Positions 28,998 to 36,122 of a stretch of DNA of 64,000 bases are shown here, in pieces. Each line of letters begins with the position of its first letter. Position 1 is the first letter of the stretch. Under the pieces are notes generated by a model. The model was not told the DNA's origin. It searched no databases and saw only the letters and a list, made by a program, of their open reading frames with translations. The stretch comes from Haloferax denitrificans ATCC 35960 (GTDB lineage Archaea; Halobacteriota; Halobacteria; Halobacteriales; Haloferacaceae), in NCBI RefSeq assembly GCF_000337795.1, contig NZ_AOLP01000017.1, positions 211,762 to 275,761 on the forward strand, given 5' to 3'. The translations under genes and the position numbers were made by a program.

Positions 28998-29396
28998 GTG
29001 AACCCAATCGCGCGACTCCGCGAGAACCCGCGGCGGGCGGCCGTCGCCCTCGGGTACGCGCTCGTCGTCCTCGTGGTGTCGGTCGTTCCGACGCCGCCGG
29101 GAAGCCTCACACCGATGGGTCCGCTCGGACTCGTCGGCCTCGACAAGTGGGTCCACGCGGTCGGGTACGCCGGTCTCGGATTCGGCTTCGCGGCCGCGAT
29201 TCGCGCGAGGGGTCGCGAGGAGGTCGCGGCGGCCGTCGTCACCGCCGGCGCGTTCGGCGCGGGTATCGAACTCGTGCAGGCGGTGCTCCCGTATCGGTCG
29301 TTCGGCGTCGCCGACGCGGGGGCGAACCTCGTCGGCGCGGCCCTCGGTGGAATCGTCTGGGTCGTAGTCGCCCGGGGTTCGGACTCCCGGAGGTAG
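28998..29396 (+). CDS. VanZ-like membrane protein
   Basis: From a GTG start the product has 132 residues and four hydrophobic segments. It shows the VanZ-like core: DKWVHAVGYAGLGF in the second helix region and GIELVQAVLPYRSFGVADAGANLVGA near the C-terminus. VanZ-type proteins are linked to teicoplanin resistance in bacteria, but the archaeal role is unknown. It is followed closely by an SRPBCC-domain gene on the same strand. Confidence 0.75.
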   Translation: MNPIARLRENPRRAAVALGYALVVLVVSVVPTPPGSLTPMGPLGLVGLDKWVHAVGYAGLGFGFAAAIRARGREEVAAAVVTAGAFGAGIELVQAVLPYRSFGVADAGANLVGAALGGIVWVVVARGSDSRR

Positions 29397-29440
29397 GATT
29401 ATCTCACCCCCTCTCCAAGGGGGCACGAACGGTGAAGGCA

Positions 29441-30109
29441 ATGGGCACGAGACGACTCATCCGGGCACTCGGTCTCGCGGGAATCGGCGTCGTCGGGACG
29501 TACCTCCTCGCGGTTCGACCGTGGCACAGACGCTGGGGGACGACAGACGACGAGGCGACGGGGTGGCTCCCCGGCGACGACTTCGTCGCCGAGGCGGACG
29601 TCTCCTCGACGCGGGCGATTACGATTACGGCCCCCGCGCGGGCGGTCTGGCCGTGGCTCGTCCAGTTGGGACAGGGCCGCGGCGGGTTCTACAGCTACGA
29701 GCGACTGGAGAACCTCTTCGGCCTGCAGATTCACAACGCGGACCGAATCCTCCCGCAACACCAGCGACTCGACGTGGGCGACGAGATACGACTCGGCCCG
29801 CCGGGGTCGGGCGCGCCGTCGTTCCGGGTCGCCTTCGTGGACCCCGAGCGGAGCCTCGTGTTGAGCGCGCCGGGCTGGGAGACCGGAGAGAGCCCGGCGA
29901 CGTGGACCTTCGCGTTGCACGAGGTTGCGCCCGGCGCGACGCGGCTGGTCGTCAGGTTCCGCGGGCGGTCGGAGACGCTCCGCGAGCGCGCGATGAACCG
30001 ATTGGTCGTCGAGCCGGTCCAGTTCGCCATGGAGCGGAAGATGCTCAAAGGGATTCGTTCGCGGGCGGAGCGGGCGCGGGCGAGCCCGACGGGCGGCCGG
30101 CACCGCTGA
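29441..30109 (+). CDS. SRPBCC (START-like) domain protein with an N-terminal membrane anchor
   Basis: The 222-residue product begins with a hydrophobic segment (about 8-26, LGLAGIGVVGTYLLAV). A START/Bet v1-like domain follows, with ITITAPARAVWPWLVQLGQGRGGFYSYERLENL and a C-terminal strand TRLVVRFRGRSE. Such folds bind hydrophobic ligands. It lies 44 bases after the VanZ-like gene and is probably in the same transcript. An in-frame GTG three codons upstream is an alternative start. Confidence 0.75.
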   Translation: MGTRRLIRALGLAGIGVVGTYLLAVRPWHRRWGTTDDEATGWLPGDDFVAEADVSSTRAITITAPARAVWPWLVQLGQGRGGFYSYERLENLFGLQIHNADRILPQHQRLDVGDEIRLGPPGSGAPSFRVAFVDPERSLVLSAPGWETGESPATWTFALHEVAPGATRLVVRFRGRSETLRERAMNRLVVEPVQFAMERKMLKGIRSRAERARASPTGGRHR

Positions 30110-30170
30110 CCGGACGCCGACGGGCGATTCGAAAGCCTTTTTGATTCGGTCCGGCTTCGGAAGAGTGCGA

Positions 30171-30244
30171 GCCGCCTTAGCTCAGACTGGGAGAGCACTC
30201 GACTGAAGATCGAGCTGTCCCCGGTTCAAATCCGGGAGGCGGCA
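30171..30244 (+). tRNA. tRNA-Phe (GAA), copy 1
   Basis: A 74-base cloverleaf has acceptor GCCGCCT/AGGCGGC, anticodon loop CTGAAGA giving GAA, T-arm CCCGGTTCAAATCCGGG and discriminator A. It is identical to the gene at 32112. Two further copies of its 3' tail follow. Confidence 0.96.
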
Positions 30245-30252
30245 TATTCTGA

Positions 30253-30275
30253 GATTCTGAGCGACGCGAAGAATC
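30253..30275 (+). terminator. Hairpin in the first tRNA-Phe trailer
   Basis: GATTCT (30253-30258) pairs perfectly with AGAATC (30270-30275) around the loop GAGCGACGCGA. It lies 8 bases after the tRNA and could end or shape its precursor. Confidence 0.45.
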
Positions 30276-30294
30276 GAAGAAACGACGCCGGACT

Positions 30295-30357
30295 GATTTG
30301 AACCCAAGAAGTCGAACGGAGTGAGTCTTCGTTCGGTTCAAATCCGGGAGGCGGCAT
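30295..30357 (+). repeat. tRNA-Phe 3'-tail copy 2 within an inverted repeat
   Basis: GATTTGAACC (30295-30304) is the perfect reverse complement of GGTTCAAATC (30335-30344). The right side (30335-30357) repeats the T-arm, acceptor strand and discriminator of the tRNA exactly. Confidence 0.85.
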
Positions 30358-30363
30358 TTCTCT

Positions 30364-30400
30364 GTACCTGACCACCGAGCGAAGCGAGCGTGGCAGGTAC
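30364..30400 (+). repeat. Hairpin with GAGCGAAGCGAG core between tail copies
   Basis: GTACCTG (30364-30370) pairs with CAGGTAC (30394-30400), and CCAC with GTGG inside it, leaving the loop CGAGCGAAGCGAGC. It joins tail copies 2 and 3. Confidence 0.6.
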
Positions 30401-30410
30401 TGTAACCGCG

Positions 30411-30478
30411 ACCCGACCGGATTCTGAACCAACGAGCAACGCGAAGCGTTGCGAGCGAGGTTCAAATCCGGGAGGCGG
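30411..30478 (+). repeat. tRNA-Phe 3'-tail copy 3 (68-base unit shared with 32243-32310)
   Basis: CCGGATTCTGAACC and GGTTCAAATCCGG are near-complementary arms around the perfect inner hairpin GCAACGC-GAA-GCGTTGC. The 68-base unit differs from the one behind the second tRNA-Phe at only two positions. Confidence 0.85.
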
Positions 30479-30592
30479 GGACCGAGTTCTCAACAGCGAG
30501 ATTCGAAACGCGGAATCCAGACGTTTCAACCCCGGAGAGCCGAACACACGGCACCACTGGACCCAGAGACGTTCTTCAGAAGACTTATCCGC

Positions 30593-30600
30593 GTGAGGTC
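30593..30600 (+). promoter_or_regulatory. TATA-like element before the first cold-shock gene
   Basis: CTTATCC ends 16 bases before the ATG at 30617. The second copy of the gene has GTTATCC at a similar place (30939-30945), suggesting both messages are leaderless or nearly so. Confidence 0.4.
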
Positions 30601-30616
30601 GTTCGATTCAAAGGCA

Positions 30617-30811
30617 ATGGCGAAAGGTAAGGTCGACTTCTTCAACGACACTGGCGGCTACGGTTTCATCTCTACTGACGACGCGGACGACGACGTGTTC
30701 TTCCACATGGAAGATGTTGGCGGTCCGGACCTCGAAGAGGGTCAGGAGATCGAATTCGACATCGAGCAGGCCCCCAAGGGCCCCCGCGCGACGAACGTCA
30801 CCCGCCTCTAA
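30617..30811 (+). CDS. cspA: Cold-shock domain protein, copy 1
   Basis: The 64-residue product is one cold-shock OB fold with the RNA-binding motifs GYGFIS and DVFFHMED. It probably acts as an RNA chaperone. It differs from copy 2 at one residue (Ile in place of Val in GQEIEFD). The first 131 coding bases are identical to copy 2, including all silent positions, while the last third differs silently. That points to recent gene conversion. It lies between two tRNA-Phe genes. Confidence 0.95.
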   Translation: MAKGKVDFFNDTGGYGFISTDDADDDVFFHMEDVGGPDLEEGQEIEFDIEQAPKGPRATNVTRL

Positions 30812-30971
30812 GCAGGTTTCCGTTCACCGCAGTACATTCACAGACTGACGAACTTTCTTCCGTTTTTCACGACCGCGAGCGGCGGCGCTCGGCGGCGCAC
30901 CGCGAGCCGGGCGAGCGATACCCTCGCCATGCGGAAGGGTTATCCGTTCGCAGGCACGTTGTACAGTCGCA

Positions 30972-31166
30972 ATGGCGAAAGGTAAGGTCGACTTCTTCAA
31001 CGACACTGGCGGCTACGGTTTCATCTCTACTGACGACGCGGACGACGACGTGTTCTTCCACATGGAAGATGTTGGCGGTCCGGACCTCGAAGAGGGTCAG
31101 GAAGTGGAGTTCGACATCGAACAGGCCCCCAAGGGCCCGCGCGCGACGAACGTCACGCGCCTGTAA
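30972..31166 (+). CDS. cspA: Cold-shock domain protein, copy 2
   Basis: The 64-residue product is the tandem paralogue of the gene at 30617 and has the same GYGFIS and FFHMED nucleic-acid-binding motifs. A TTATCC element 27 bases before the ATG suggests an independent leaderless promoter. A clear hairpin with a later T-run follows the stop codon, so it is transcribed separately from the downstream membrane protein gene. Confidence 0.95.
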   Translation: MAKGKVDFFNDTGGYGFISTDDADDDVFFHMEDVGGPDLEEGQEVEFDIEQAPKGPRATNVTRL

Positions 31167-31215
31167 TTCGGTTTCCGAATTCAGTAACAGACGAATCGAT
31201 TTCTGAGCGTTTTTT
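31165..31215 (+). terminator. Terminator region after the second cold-shock gene
   Basis: AATTCGG-TTT-CCGAATT (31165-31181) is a perfect 7-base-pair hairpin at the stop codon. A run of seven T bases follows near 31208-31215. T-runs are the usual archaeal termination signal. Confidence 0.55.
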
Positions 31216-31336
31216 TACACACCCTGAGCGGCGAGGCCGTCCGACGCGAGACGGCGCGCGTCAGACAGTCGCCCCACCCCAACCCACAACCCAGAAGGCT
31301 CTTATCCCTCGGTAGTTGTGCATCAAATGAACAACA

Positions 31337-32062
31337 ATGTCCGACGACGGGGAGCTTGAACCTCCCGCGGGAATGGACGACTCCCACATCGGCGCGGGCG
31401 TCTTCGACGAGACGATGGGCCCGGGTTCGTCGTTCGCACACCTCTACCGGGGCGAGATACACCGGATGAAATCGTGGCGGGAGCGGCTGGACCGGACCAG
31501 CAACTGGGCGATTACGCTGATGGCCGGGATTCTGACGTGGTCGTTTTCCGCACAAACGCACCCCCACTACATCATCCTCCTCGGGGTGGTGACGCTGAGC
31601 ATCTTCCTCTGTATCGAGGCGCGGCGCTTCCGCGCGTACGACATCTGGCGCTCGCGGGTTCGGATGTTCCAGCAGAACGTCTGGGCGTACGCGCTCGACC
31701 CCGACGGCGGCGTCCTCGACGAGGACTGGCGGAAGAAACTCGGCGAGGACTACCGCACGCCGAACATGAAGATACCCTTCGAGGAGGCGCTGGCGCATCG
31801 GCTCCGGCGGGTGTACCTGCCGCTTTTCGTCGTGATGCTCGTCGCGTGGGTCATCCAGCTGACGGCGTACACGGACGGTGCGACGCTCGTCGGGAGCGCC
31901 GGCATCGGCGGCATCCCCGGCAACGTCATCGTCGCGTTCGTCGCGGGGTTCTACGCGACACTGTTCGGCATATCGTTCCGGCCGCGCGAGTGGCACGTCA
32001 ACGGCGAACTCATCCCGAGCGACGTGACGGGGTGGGAGGAGTCGGAGTACGGCGGGTCGTAG
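31337..32062 (+). CDS. DUF2270-family membrane protein
   Basis: The 241-residue product has a soluble N-terminus (about 1-55) with HLYRGEIHRMKSWRERLDRTSNWAI, which is characteristic of DUF2270. Two pairs of membrane helices follow (about 55-100 and 158-215). The family is common in haloarchaea and has no assigned function. It lies alone between the cold-shock genes and the second tRNA-Phe. Confidence 0.8.
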   Translation: MSDDGELEPPAGMDDSHIGAGVFDETMGPGSSFAHLYRGEIHRMKSWRERLDRTSNWAITLMAGILTWSFSAQTHPHYIILLGVVTLSIFLCIEARRFRAYDIWRSRVRMFQQNVWAYALDPDGGVLDEDWRKKLGEDYRTPNMKIPFEEALAHRLRRVYLPLFVVMLVAWVIQLTAYTDGATLVGSAGIGGIPGNVIVAFVAGFYATLFGISFRPREWHVNGELIPSDVTGWEESEYGGS

Positions 32063-32111
32063 CGTCGCAATTCGAAATGGTTTTTTCGCTCCTGTGCGTC
32101 TGTCGAATCGC

Positions 32112-32185
32112 GCCGCCTTAGCTCAGACTGGGAGAGCACTCGACTGAAGATCGAGCTGTCCCCGGTTCAAATCCGGGAGGCGGCA
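32112..32185 (+). tRNA. tRNA-Phe (GAA), copy 2
   Basis: It is identical over all 74 bases to the gene at 30171, 1941 bases away in the same orientation. Its upstream sequence differs. One hairpin tail copy and then a low-GC scar follow it. Confidence 0.96.
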
Positions 32186-32242
32186 TTTTCCTGCGAACTA
32201 CCGAGGGAGCGAAGCGACCGAGTCGTGAGCAGTCAAAATGCC

Positions 32243-32313
32243 ACCCGACCGGATTCTGAACCAGCGAGCAACGCGAAGCGTTGCGAGTGAGGTTCAAATC
32301 CGGGAGGCGGCAT
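32243..32313 (+). repeat. tRNA-Phe 3'-tail copy behind the second tRNA-Phe
   Basis: Arms CCGGATTCTGAACC (32249-32262) and GGTTCAAATCCGG (32291-32303) surround GCAACGC-GAA-GCGTTGC. The right side repeats the tRNA 3' end exactly, including the discriminator. It shares 66 of 68 bases with 30411-30478. Confidence 0.85.
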
Positions 32314-32429
32314 CACTAGTGCCCGGTTTGAAACGATCCCCGAGGAGGGTAGAAGTGCTAAGAACAGACGCGACCAAATCCGACCCCCCTAATTAGGATA
32401 TTTAGTATCCGAAATAAGGAGGTTAGCTA

Positions 32430-32582
32430 TTACCTACAGATGGACGCCAGCAGGTTCCTGAACATCTTGATGATGCAAAGGATAAGGGCAATCCACTCCA
32501 GCAGGTCTTTGAAGGGCGGTTCAGTGTCGTTGGGCTTCGAGCATAGTCGATTTTCGGTCCGACTTGAGGGTTTTCGACTCAT
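32430..32582 (-). CDS. Possible 50-residue membrane peptide
   Basis: The frame starts with a charged N-terminus (MSRKPSSRTENR) and then a hydrophobic helix (LLEWIALILCIIKMFRNLL). No ribosome binding site is convincing, and codon use differs from that of the neighbours. It could be a relic from an integrated element or chance. Confidence 0.25.
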   Translation of the reverse strand: MSRKPSSRTENRLCSKPNDTEPPFKDLLEWIALILCIIKMFRNLLASICR

Positions 32583-32674
32583 AGATGTCACTCACAGTTG
32601 CCGTTGGTGACGCGAGACCTGTTGCTAAGATTTCGCGCTCGATGCGCAAACTCTCGGTTAGCTCAAGTTCGCGT

Positions 32675-32777
32675 GTTTCAGTCCCACAAGGGCCCGTCTG
32701 TAAATTCAGTCCTCAAACCGCAGAGCTACGTCTGAAACTACTATAGCTTCAATTCCCACAATAGGTTCGTCTGTACT
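32675..32777 (-). CRISPR. Degenerate CRISPR-repeat-like cluster
   Basis: Three stretches resemble the reverse complement of the 30-base Haloferax-type CRISPR repeat as I remember it, with core CCCACAAGGG then TTCGTCTGAAAC. Bases 32675-32704 match at about 24 of 30. Bases 32705-32738 keep TTCA-TCC-CAA and end in an exact CGTCTGAAAC. Bases 32746-32775 begin GCTTCAAT, continue with TCCCACAA and GGTTCGTCTG, and carry one or two extra bases. The first and third starts are 71 bases apart, close to a repeat plus spacer. This is a decayed remnant, not a working array. Confidence 0.4.
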
Positions 32778-32958
32778 CAATGTAGCTTTTCTCTGCCCTT
32801 AGTCTCTTTGACTCCCCGTGTACCCGGATATACACACCATCTCAGGAGGGGCAGAAACTAGATTTGTCATTACTCCATGAAGAATTGGAACACAACTTAG
32901 AGACAGGGCGCGACTGGACGCAGAGACTGGCAACCCAAGCCCAAATCTAAACCCCCAC

Positions 32959-33768
32959 CTACGCCCGCGCTTCGTCGAGCCACGCGGGTTCGTCGACGGT
33001 CGTCGAGCCGACGCCCGTGAGCGAGTACTCCCACGACCCGCTCACCTCGGAGCCATCGTCCATCCGCCCCGAGAACGACCACGATTCGTGGCGCGAGAGG
33101 CCGTCTTCGTCGACGAGGACGACGTACTGGAAGCTCGTGACCTCCAGGCTTCCGGGCTCGCCCTGCGCCGCGGCCGACCCGGCGAGAATCAGCGCCTCGT
33201 TGGCGGCCGACAGCTCGTAGCGCTCGACGGACGCGCCGTCGAACGTCTCGGTGCCGGCGAACGTCAGGTCGTCGTCAGCGCCGTACGCGCGGGCCTGCGA
33301 GAGCGCGATGGCGGTGGCGAGGACTTCCGTCGACCCCTCGTAGGAGGTGTAGGTGGCCTCGTCGCCGTCGCCGACCCGGACGTACGTCACGCCGTCAGCG
33401 ACGTACTGCTCGACGGCTCCCGCGTCGGGCTGGCCGTCGGTCGTCGACGTCGTGCGGGTGTACGACCGTTCGGTTTCGAGGTCGGCGGCGAACTCGCGGG
33501 TGACCGCGGCTTCGACGCCGTCCGCGTCGACGCCGGTGTACGACCAACTGACGGTGAAGCTCCCGGCGTCGCGGAGGAGTCGCTCGGGGTCGCTCAGCTC
33601 GAAGTCGTCGCCGTCGGTCGACTCGTCGGCATCCGCGCTGTCACCGCCGCCGGTCGACTCGCCAGTGTCGTCGGTCTGGGCGGCCGGCGCGACGTCAGCG
33701 CCGCCGGCACAGCCGGCGAGGAGCACGAGAACTGCGACAATCAGGACGGGAATGCGGTTGGGATACAC
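32959..33768 (-). CDS. Haloarchaeal lipoprotein (DUF7537-like)
   Basis: The 269-residue product has an N-terminal signal with lipobox LVLLAGC near residue 20, then an acidic serine/threonine linker (about 25-57). The larger extracellular domain is made mostly of beta strands (SFTVSWSYTG, RYELSAANEAL, FQYVVLVDEDGLSRHESWSFSG). It resembles a haloarchaeal lipoprotein family called DUF7537, perhaps a LolA/LppX-like fold that carries lipids. It stands next to the low-GC scar but has normal composition. Confidence 0.7.
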   Translation of the reverse strand: MYPNRIPVLIVAVLVLLAGCAGGADVAPAAQTDDTGESTGGGDSADADESTDGDDFELSDPERLLRDAGSFTVSWSYTGVDADGVEAAVTREFAADLETERSYTRTTSTTDGQPDAGAVEQYVADGVTYVRVGDGDEATYTSYEGSTEVLATAIALSQARAYGADDDLTFAGTETFDGASVERYELSAANEALILAGSAAAQGEPGSLEVTSFQYVVLVDEDGLSRHESWSFSGRMDDGSEVSGSWEYSLTGVGSTTVDEPAWLDEARA

Positions 33769-33869
33769 GACAACCGTACGACGAGTAGAATCTTAAGTAG
33801 GCACAGCAAATCGCGGTCGTATCGGTGCGCCCGGCGCGAAACTGGCGAATAGAAAGGTGAGCGCGACGC

Positions 33870-34262
33870 TCAGGCGGTGACCGACGCCGACTGCGCCACG
33901 TCGCGGTGCGAGACGCGGACTTCGACGCCCGACGGGGTGACGGAGACGGTCACGTCGTCGACGGTGCGTTCGTATTCGGCCGTGTGGGTGCCGGACCGAG
34001 AGATGCGGAGGCGCTTCGAGAGGAGGCCGGCGTCCACGAGCGGGTCGAGTTTGCGGTAGGTCGTCGAAAGCGGGAGGTCGCACGCCTCCGAGAGCTCGCT
34101 CGCCGAGTGGGCGACGCCGTCGGTCGCGTCGAGGATGCACCGGCAGTCGTCGTCTTCGAGAAGGGAAAACAGCGCGTCGACCTCGGCGTGGTCGTCGACG
34201 ACGCGGGATTCCGAGGTAGCGGTTGCGGAGCGGAAATCGAACGGGAGCGAAGCCTGACTCAT
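33870..34262 (-). CDS. Winged-helix transcriptional regulator A
   Basis: The 130-residue protein has a winged helix at about residues 30-90 (CILDATDGVAHSASELSEACDLPLSTTYRKLDPLVDAGLL) and a C-terminal beta-rich region (DVTVSVTPSGVEVRVSH). It is clearly paralogous to the regulator at 36226. Both belong to the haloarchaeal ArsR-like group whose ligands are unknown. It is a single gene behind which the HTH-10 regulator is divided by about 90 bases. Confidence 0.8.
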   Translation of the reverse strand: MSQASLPFDFRSATATSESRVVDDHAEVDALFSLLEDDDCRCILDATDGVAHSASELSEACDLPLSTTYRKLDPLVDAGLLSKRLRISRSGTHTAEYERTVDDVTVSVTPSGVEVRVSHRDVAQSASVTA

Positions 34263-34353
34263 ACTTCTGTAGAGTCAGCGAACGGGGACCAACGGACAAC
34301 CCCGATAGCGTGGGACGTTTATATACCCCCGGCGGGCGAGGCCGCGGCGGTCG

Positions 34354-35001
34354 CTAGCCCTCTTCGAGGACGTCGCCGAGCAGTTTCGTCAGGGCGGCGG
34401 CGAGGTGTTCCGAGAACGTCGACTGGTTGATGCCGAGTTCGGCCGCGACCTCGGTCGCGTTGGCCCCGCGCGGGCGCTCGAAGTAGCCCATGTCGTAGGC
34501 GGTCTGGAGGACTTCGAGTTGGCGGGCGGTGAGCTTCCCGCGGTCGACGAAGACGCTGTCACCGGGGGCGTCGCCGGTGGGCGAGCGCACGAGGCGCTTG
34601 ATGTCGAGCCCGGGGAAGCGGTCGCGAAGCTCGCCGATGACGGTCTGTAACTGCTCGTAGTCGGCGGCGTGGAAGACGAGCGTCAGACTGCCTCGCTGGG
34701 CGAAGTAGCGGTCGACCGGACAGCCGAACTCGCCGAGGCACTCGCAGGGACAGCCGGCGCTCCCGTCGTGCGTGTAGCGATAGAGGTGCTTCGAACCGTA
34801 GGAGAAGATGGGTTCGAGCGCGGACGCCTCCGGCGGGTCGTCGGCCTCGACGACGAACTCGGAGACGCTGACGTCGCCGGGGGTGGAGACGACGCTGGTC
34901 GAGACGGAATCGACGACGGAGTCCGTCGAATGGGCGACCGAGGCGACGGGGCAGACCGACGGCGAGGCGAACTCGACCGTGGCGCGAATACCGGCTGGCA
35001 T
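34354..35001 (-). CDS. HTH-10 (Bat-like) transcriptional regulator
   Basis: The 215-residue protein ends with the HTH-10 domain of haloarchaeal Bat-type regulators: LTARQLEVLQTAYDMGYFERPRGANATEVAAEL followed by INQSTFSEHL (about 155-205). The N-terminal half is a ligand-binding-like domain with a cysteine cluster (AGCPCECLGEFGCPVD, about residues 82-97). That cluster could bind metal or sense redox state. It probably regulates neighbouring genes, but no operator is identified. Confidence 0.85.
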   Translation of the reverse strand: MPAGIRATVEFASPSVCPVASVAHSTDSVVDSVSTSVVSTPGDVSVSEFVVEADDPPEASALEPIFSYGSKHLYRYTHDGSAGCPCECLGEFGCPVDRYFAQRGSLTLVFHAADYEQLQTVIGELRDRFPGLDIKRLVRSPTGDAPGDSVFVDRGKLTARQLEVLQTAYDMGYFERPRGANATEVAAELGINQSTFSEHLAAALTKLLGDVLEEG

Positions 35002-35088
35002 CGTGTTACGCGCGGTCGAGTCGGGGTTCGCCGCGGGGCGGGGCGACCGCCGCGACGAGGGCCGTCCCGGATGCGACGACCGCGGACA

Positions 35089-35550
35089 TTACTGGTCGGA
35101 CTCCGCGTCGTCCAGTTCGACGGCCCGGCCGCTGAGCGTCTCGGGGTCGAGTTCGAACAGTTGGATGTCGAGGTCGCGCTTCGTCTCGCCCCAGATTTCG
35201 AACAGCGGGCGCTTTGCCTTGCCGTACTGGACGATTCGTTCGACGGTCAGCTCGTCGGGGTCGACGCGTTCGAGCGTCCCCTCGGCGATGATGCTCCGAT
35301 AGCTCCCGTCGTTCGACTCGTGGACGACGAGTCGCGCCCGCGGCGACGACGTGAGGAACTGCCGCTTTTCGCTTTCGGGCGTGGAGACGAGTCGGAGATA
35401 GAACCGACCGCTCTCGCCGTCGTAGCCGTAGGAGATGGGAATCGCGTATGGTTCGTCCGCCTTCGCGAGCGAGAGGACGCCCGTCTCGTGACGAGCGAGA
35501 ACCTCGTGTATCTCGTCGGGCGAGAGTTCGGTCTGTTGGTCCAGAGACAT
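35089..35550 (-). CDS. Pyridoxamine 5'-phosphate oxidase-family flavin protein, copy 1
   Basis: The 153-residue protein has the split-barrel FMN-binding pattern: VLSLAKADEPYAIPISYGYD near residue 24 and a later strand ARLVVHESNDGSYRSIIAEGTLERV. The family includes FMN-dependent reductases and nitroimidazole-resistance proteins. It is a diverged paralogue of the protein at 37610. It lies about 90 bases upstream of the HTH-10 regulator on the same strand. Confidence 0.8.
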   Translation of the reverse strand: MSLDQQTELSPDEIHEVLARHETGVLSLAKADEPYAIPISYGYDGESGRFYLRLVSTPESEKRQFLTSSPRARLVVHESNDGSYRSIIAEGTLERVDPDELTVERIVQYGKAKRPLFEIWGETKRDLDIQLFELDPETLSGRAVELDDAESDQ

Positions 35551-35704
35551 CGGTTCGTACCACCAGACTCGCGGCCGACGTAATTACTGTTACTTCTCGG
35601 CGACGCCCGCGCGAGTCCAGTCGGGCGAAATCGGCGGACTCGGTCGGGGACGGGTCGCGGGCGAGTCGCGGGCGGTCGCTGGCGGGTCGGGAACAGGGGG
35701 GCGC

Positions 35705-35851
35705 TCAGGCGGTCGAAAATGCGTCCGTCGTGAGCGCGGCGCTACAGATGACACAGCCGTTTTCGAGGAGGGCGTCGCGCATGGAGTCGTTGACCAGCAT
35801 GGACTCCGCACACTCCGGGCAGACGAACGTGTAGTCCGCGCTGTCGCTCAT
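35705..35851 (-). CDS. 48-residue zinc-ribbon protein A
   Basis: The frame encodes FVCPECAE near residue 11 and CVICSAAL near residue 34, four cysteines in zinc-ribbon spacing. Its partner gene at 35958 encodes a similar protein with the same arrangement and the shared ending STDAF/TTDAF. The start gives MSDSADYTF. Function unknown; probably a small nucleic-acid or protein adaptor. Confidence 0.6.
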   Translation of the reverse strand: MSDSADYTFVCPECAESMLVNDSMRDALLENGCVICSAALTTDAFSTA

Positions 35852-35957
35852 GTGGTTCGAAGTACGCGTGGCACACGTATATGTAGCCTACTGTTTCTCG
35901 AACGCCGGGCGCGCGACGGGCCGCGCGCCGCGGTCGGACGCGACCAAAAAGTGCGAC

Positions 35958-36122
35958 TCACGCGGGACATGGGTCGAAGGCGTCGGTCGAGGCGGGGCTT
36001 CCGCAGATGGGACAGCCGCGTTCGAGGACCGCCGCGCGCATCCCGCCGTTGACGGCGAAGCCCTCGCCGCACTGCGGACAGGTGAACTCGTAGTCGTCCG
36101 CCGGCGTCGGTGTCGCGCTCAT
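35958..36122 (-). CDS. 54-residue zinc-ribbon protein B
   Basis: The product has FTCPQCGEGF near residue 15 and CPICGSPA near residue 37, plus one extra cysteine at the C-terminus. Its ATG shares a base with the stop of the 35-residue frame upstream (TGATG). It is therefore translated with that peptide and, through it, with winged-helix regulator B. It is a paralogue of the protein at 35705. Confidence 0.65.
   Translation of the reverse strand: MSATPTPADDYEFTCPQCGEGFAVNGGMRAAVLERGCPICGSPASTDAFDPCPA

Larger units (their letters stand above)
32314..32958. other. Low-GC scar behind tRNA-Phe
   Basis: About 645 bases are visibly richer in A and T than the surrounding genome and contain no substantial gene. 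They hold small palindromes (CTAATTAG at 32389, GGATA-TTTAG-TATCC at 32396), one 50-codon frame on the minus strand and a cluster of degenerate CRISPR-repeat-like sequence. The position directly behind a duplicated tRNA 3' end is where integrated elements sit, so this is probably the remains of one. Confidence 0.6.

Noticed and set aside
30171..32185. A composite transposon bounded by the two tRNA-Phe genes
   Set aside because: No transposase, no target duplication and normal host genes inside; a direct repeat of a tRNA is better explained by duplication.
32675..32777. A functional CRISPR array
   Set aside because: Repeats are eroded, spacing is irregular and no cas genes or leader are nearby; reported only as a possible relic.
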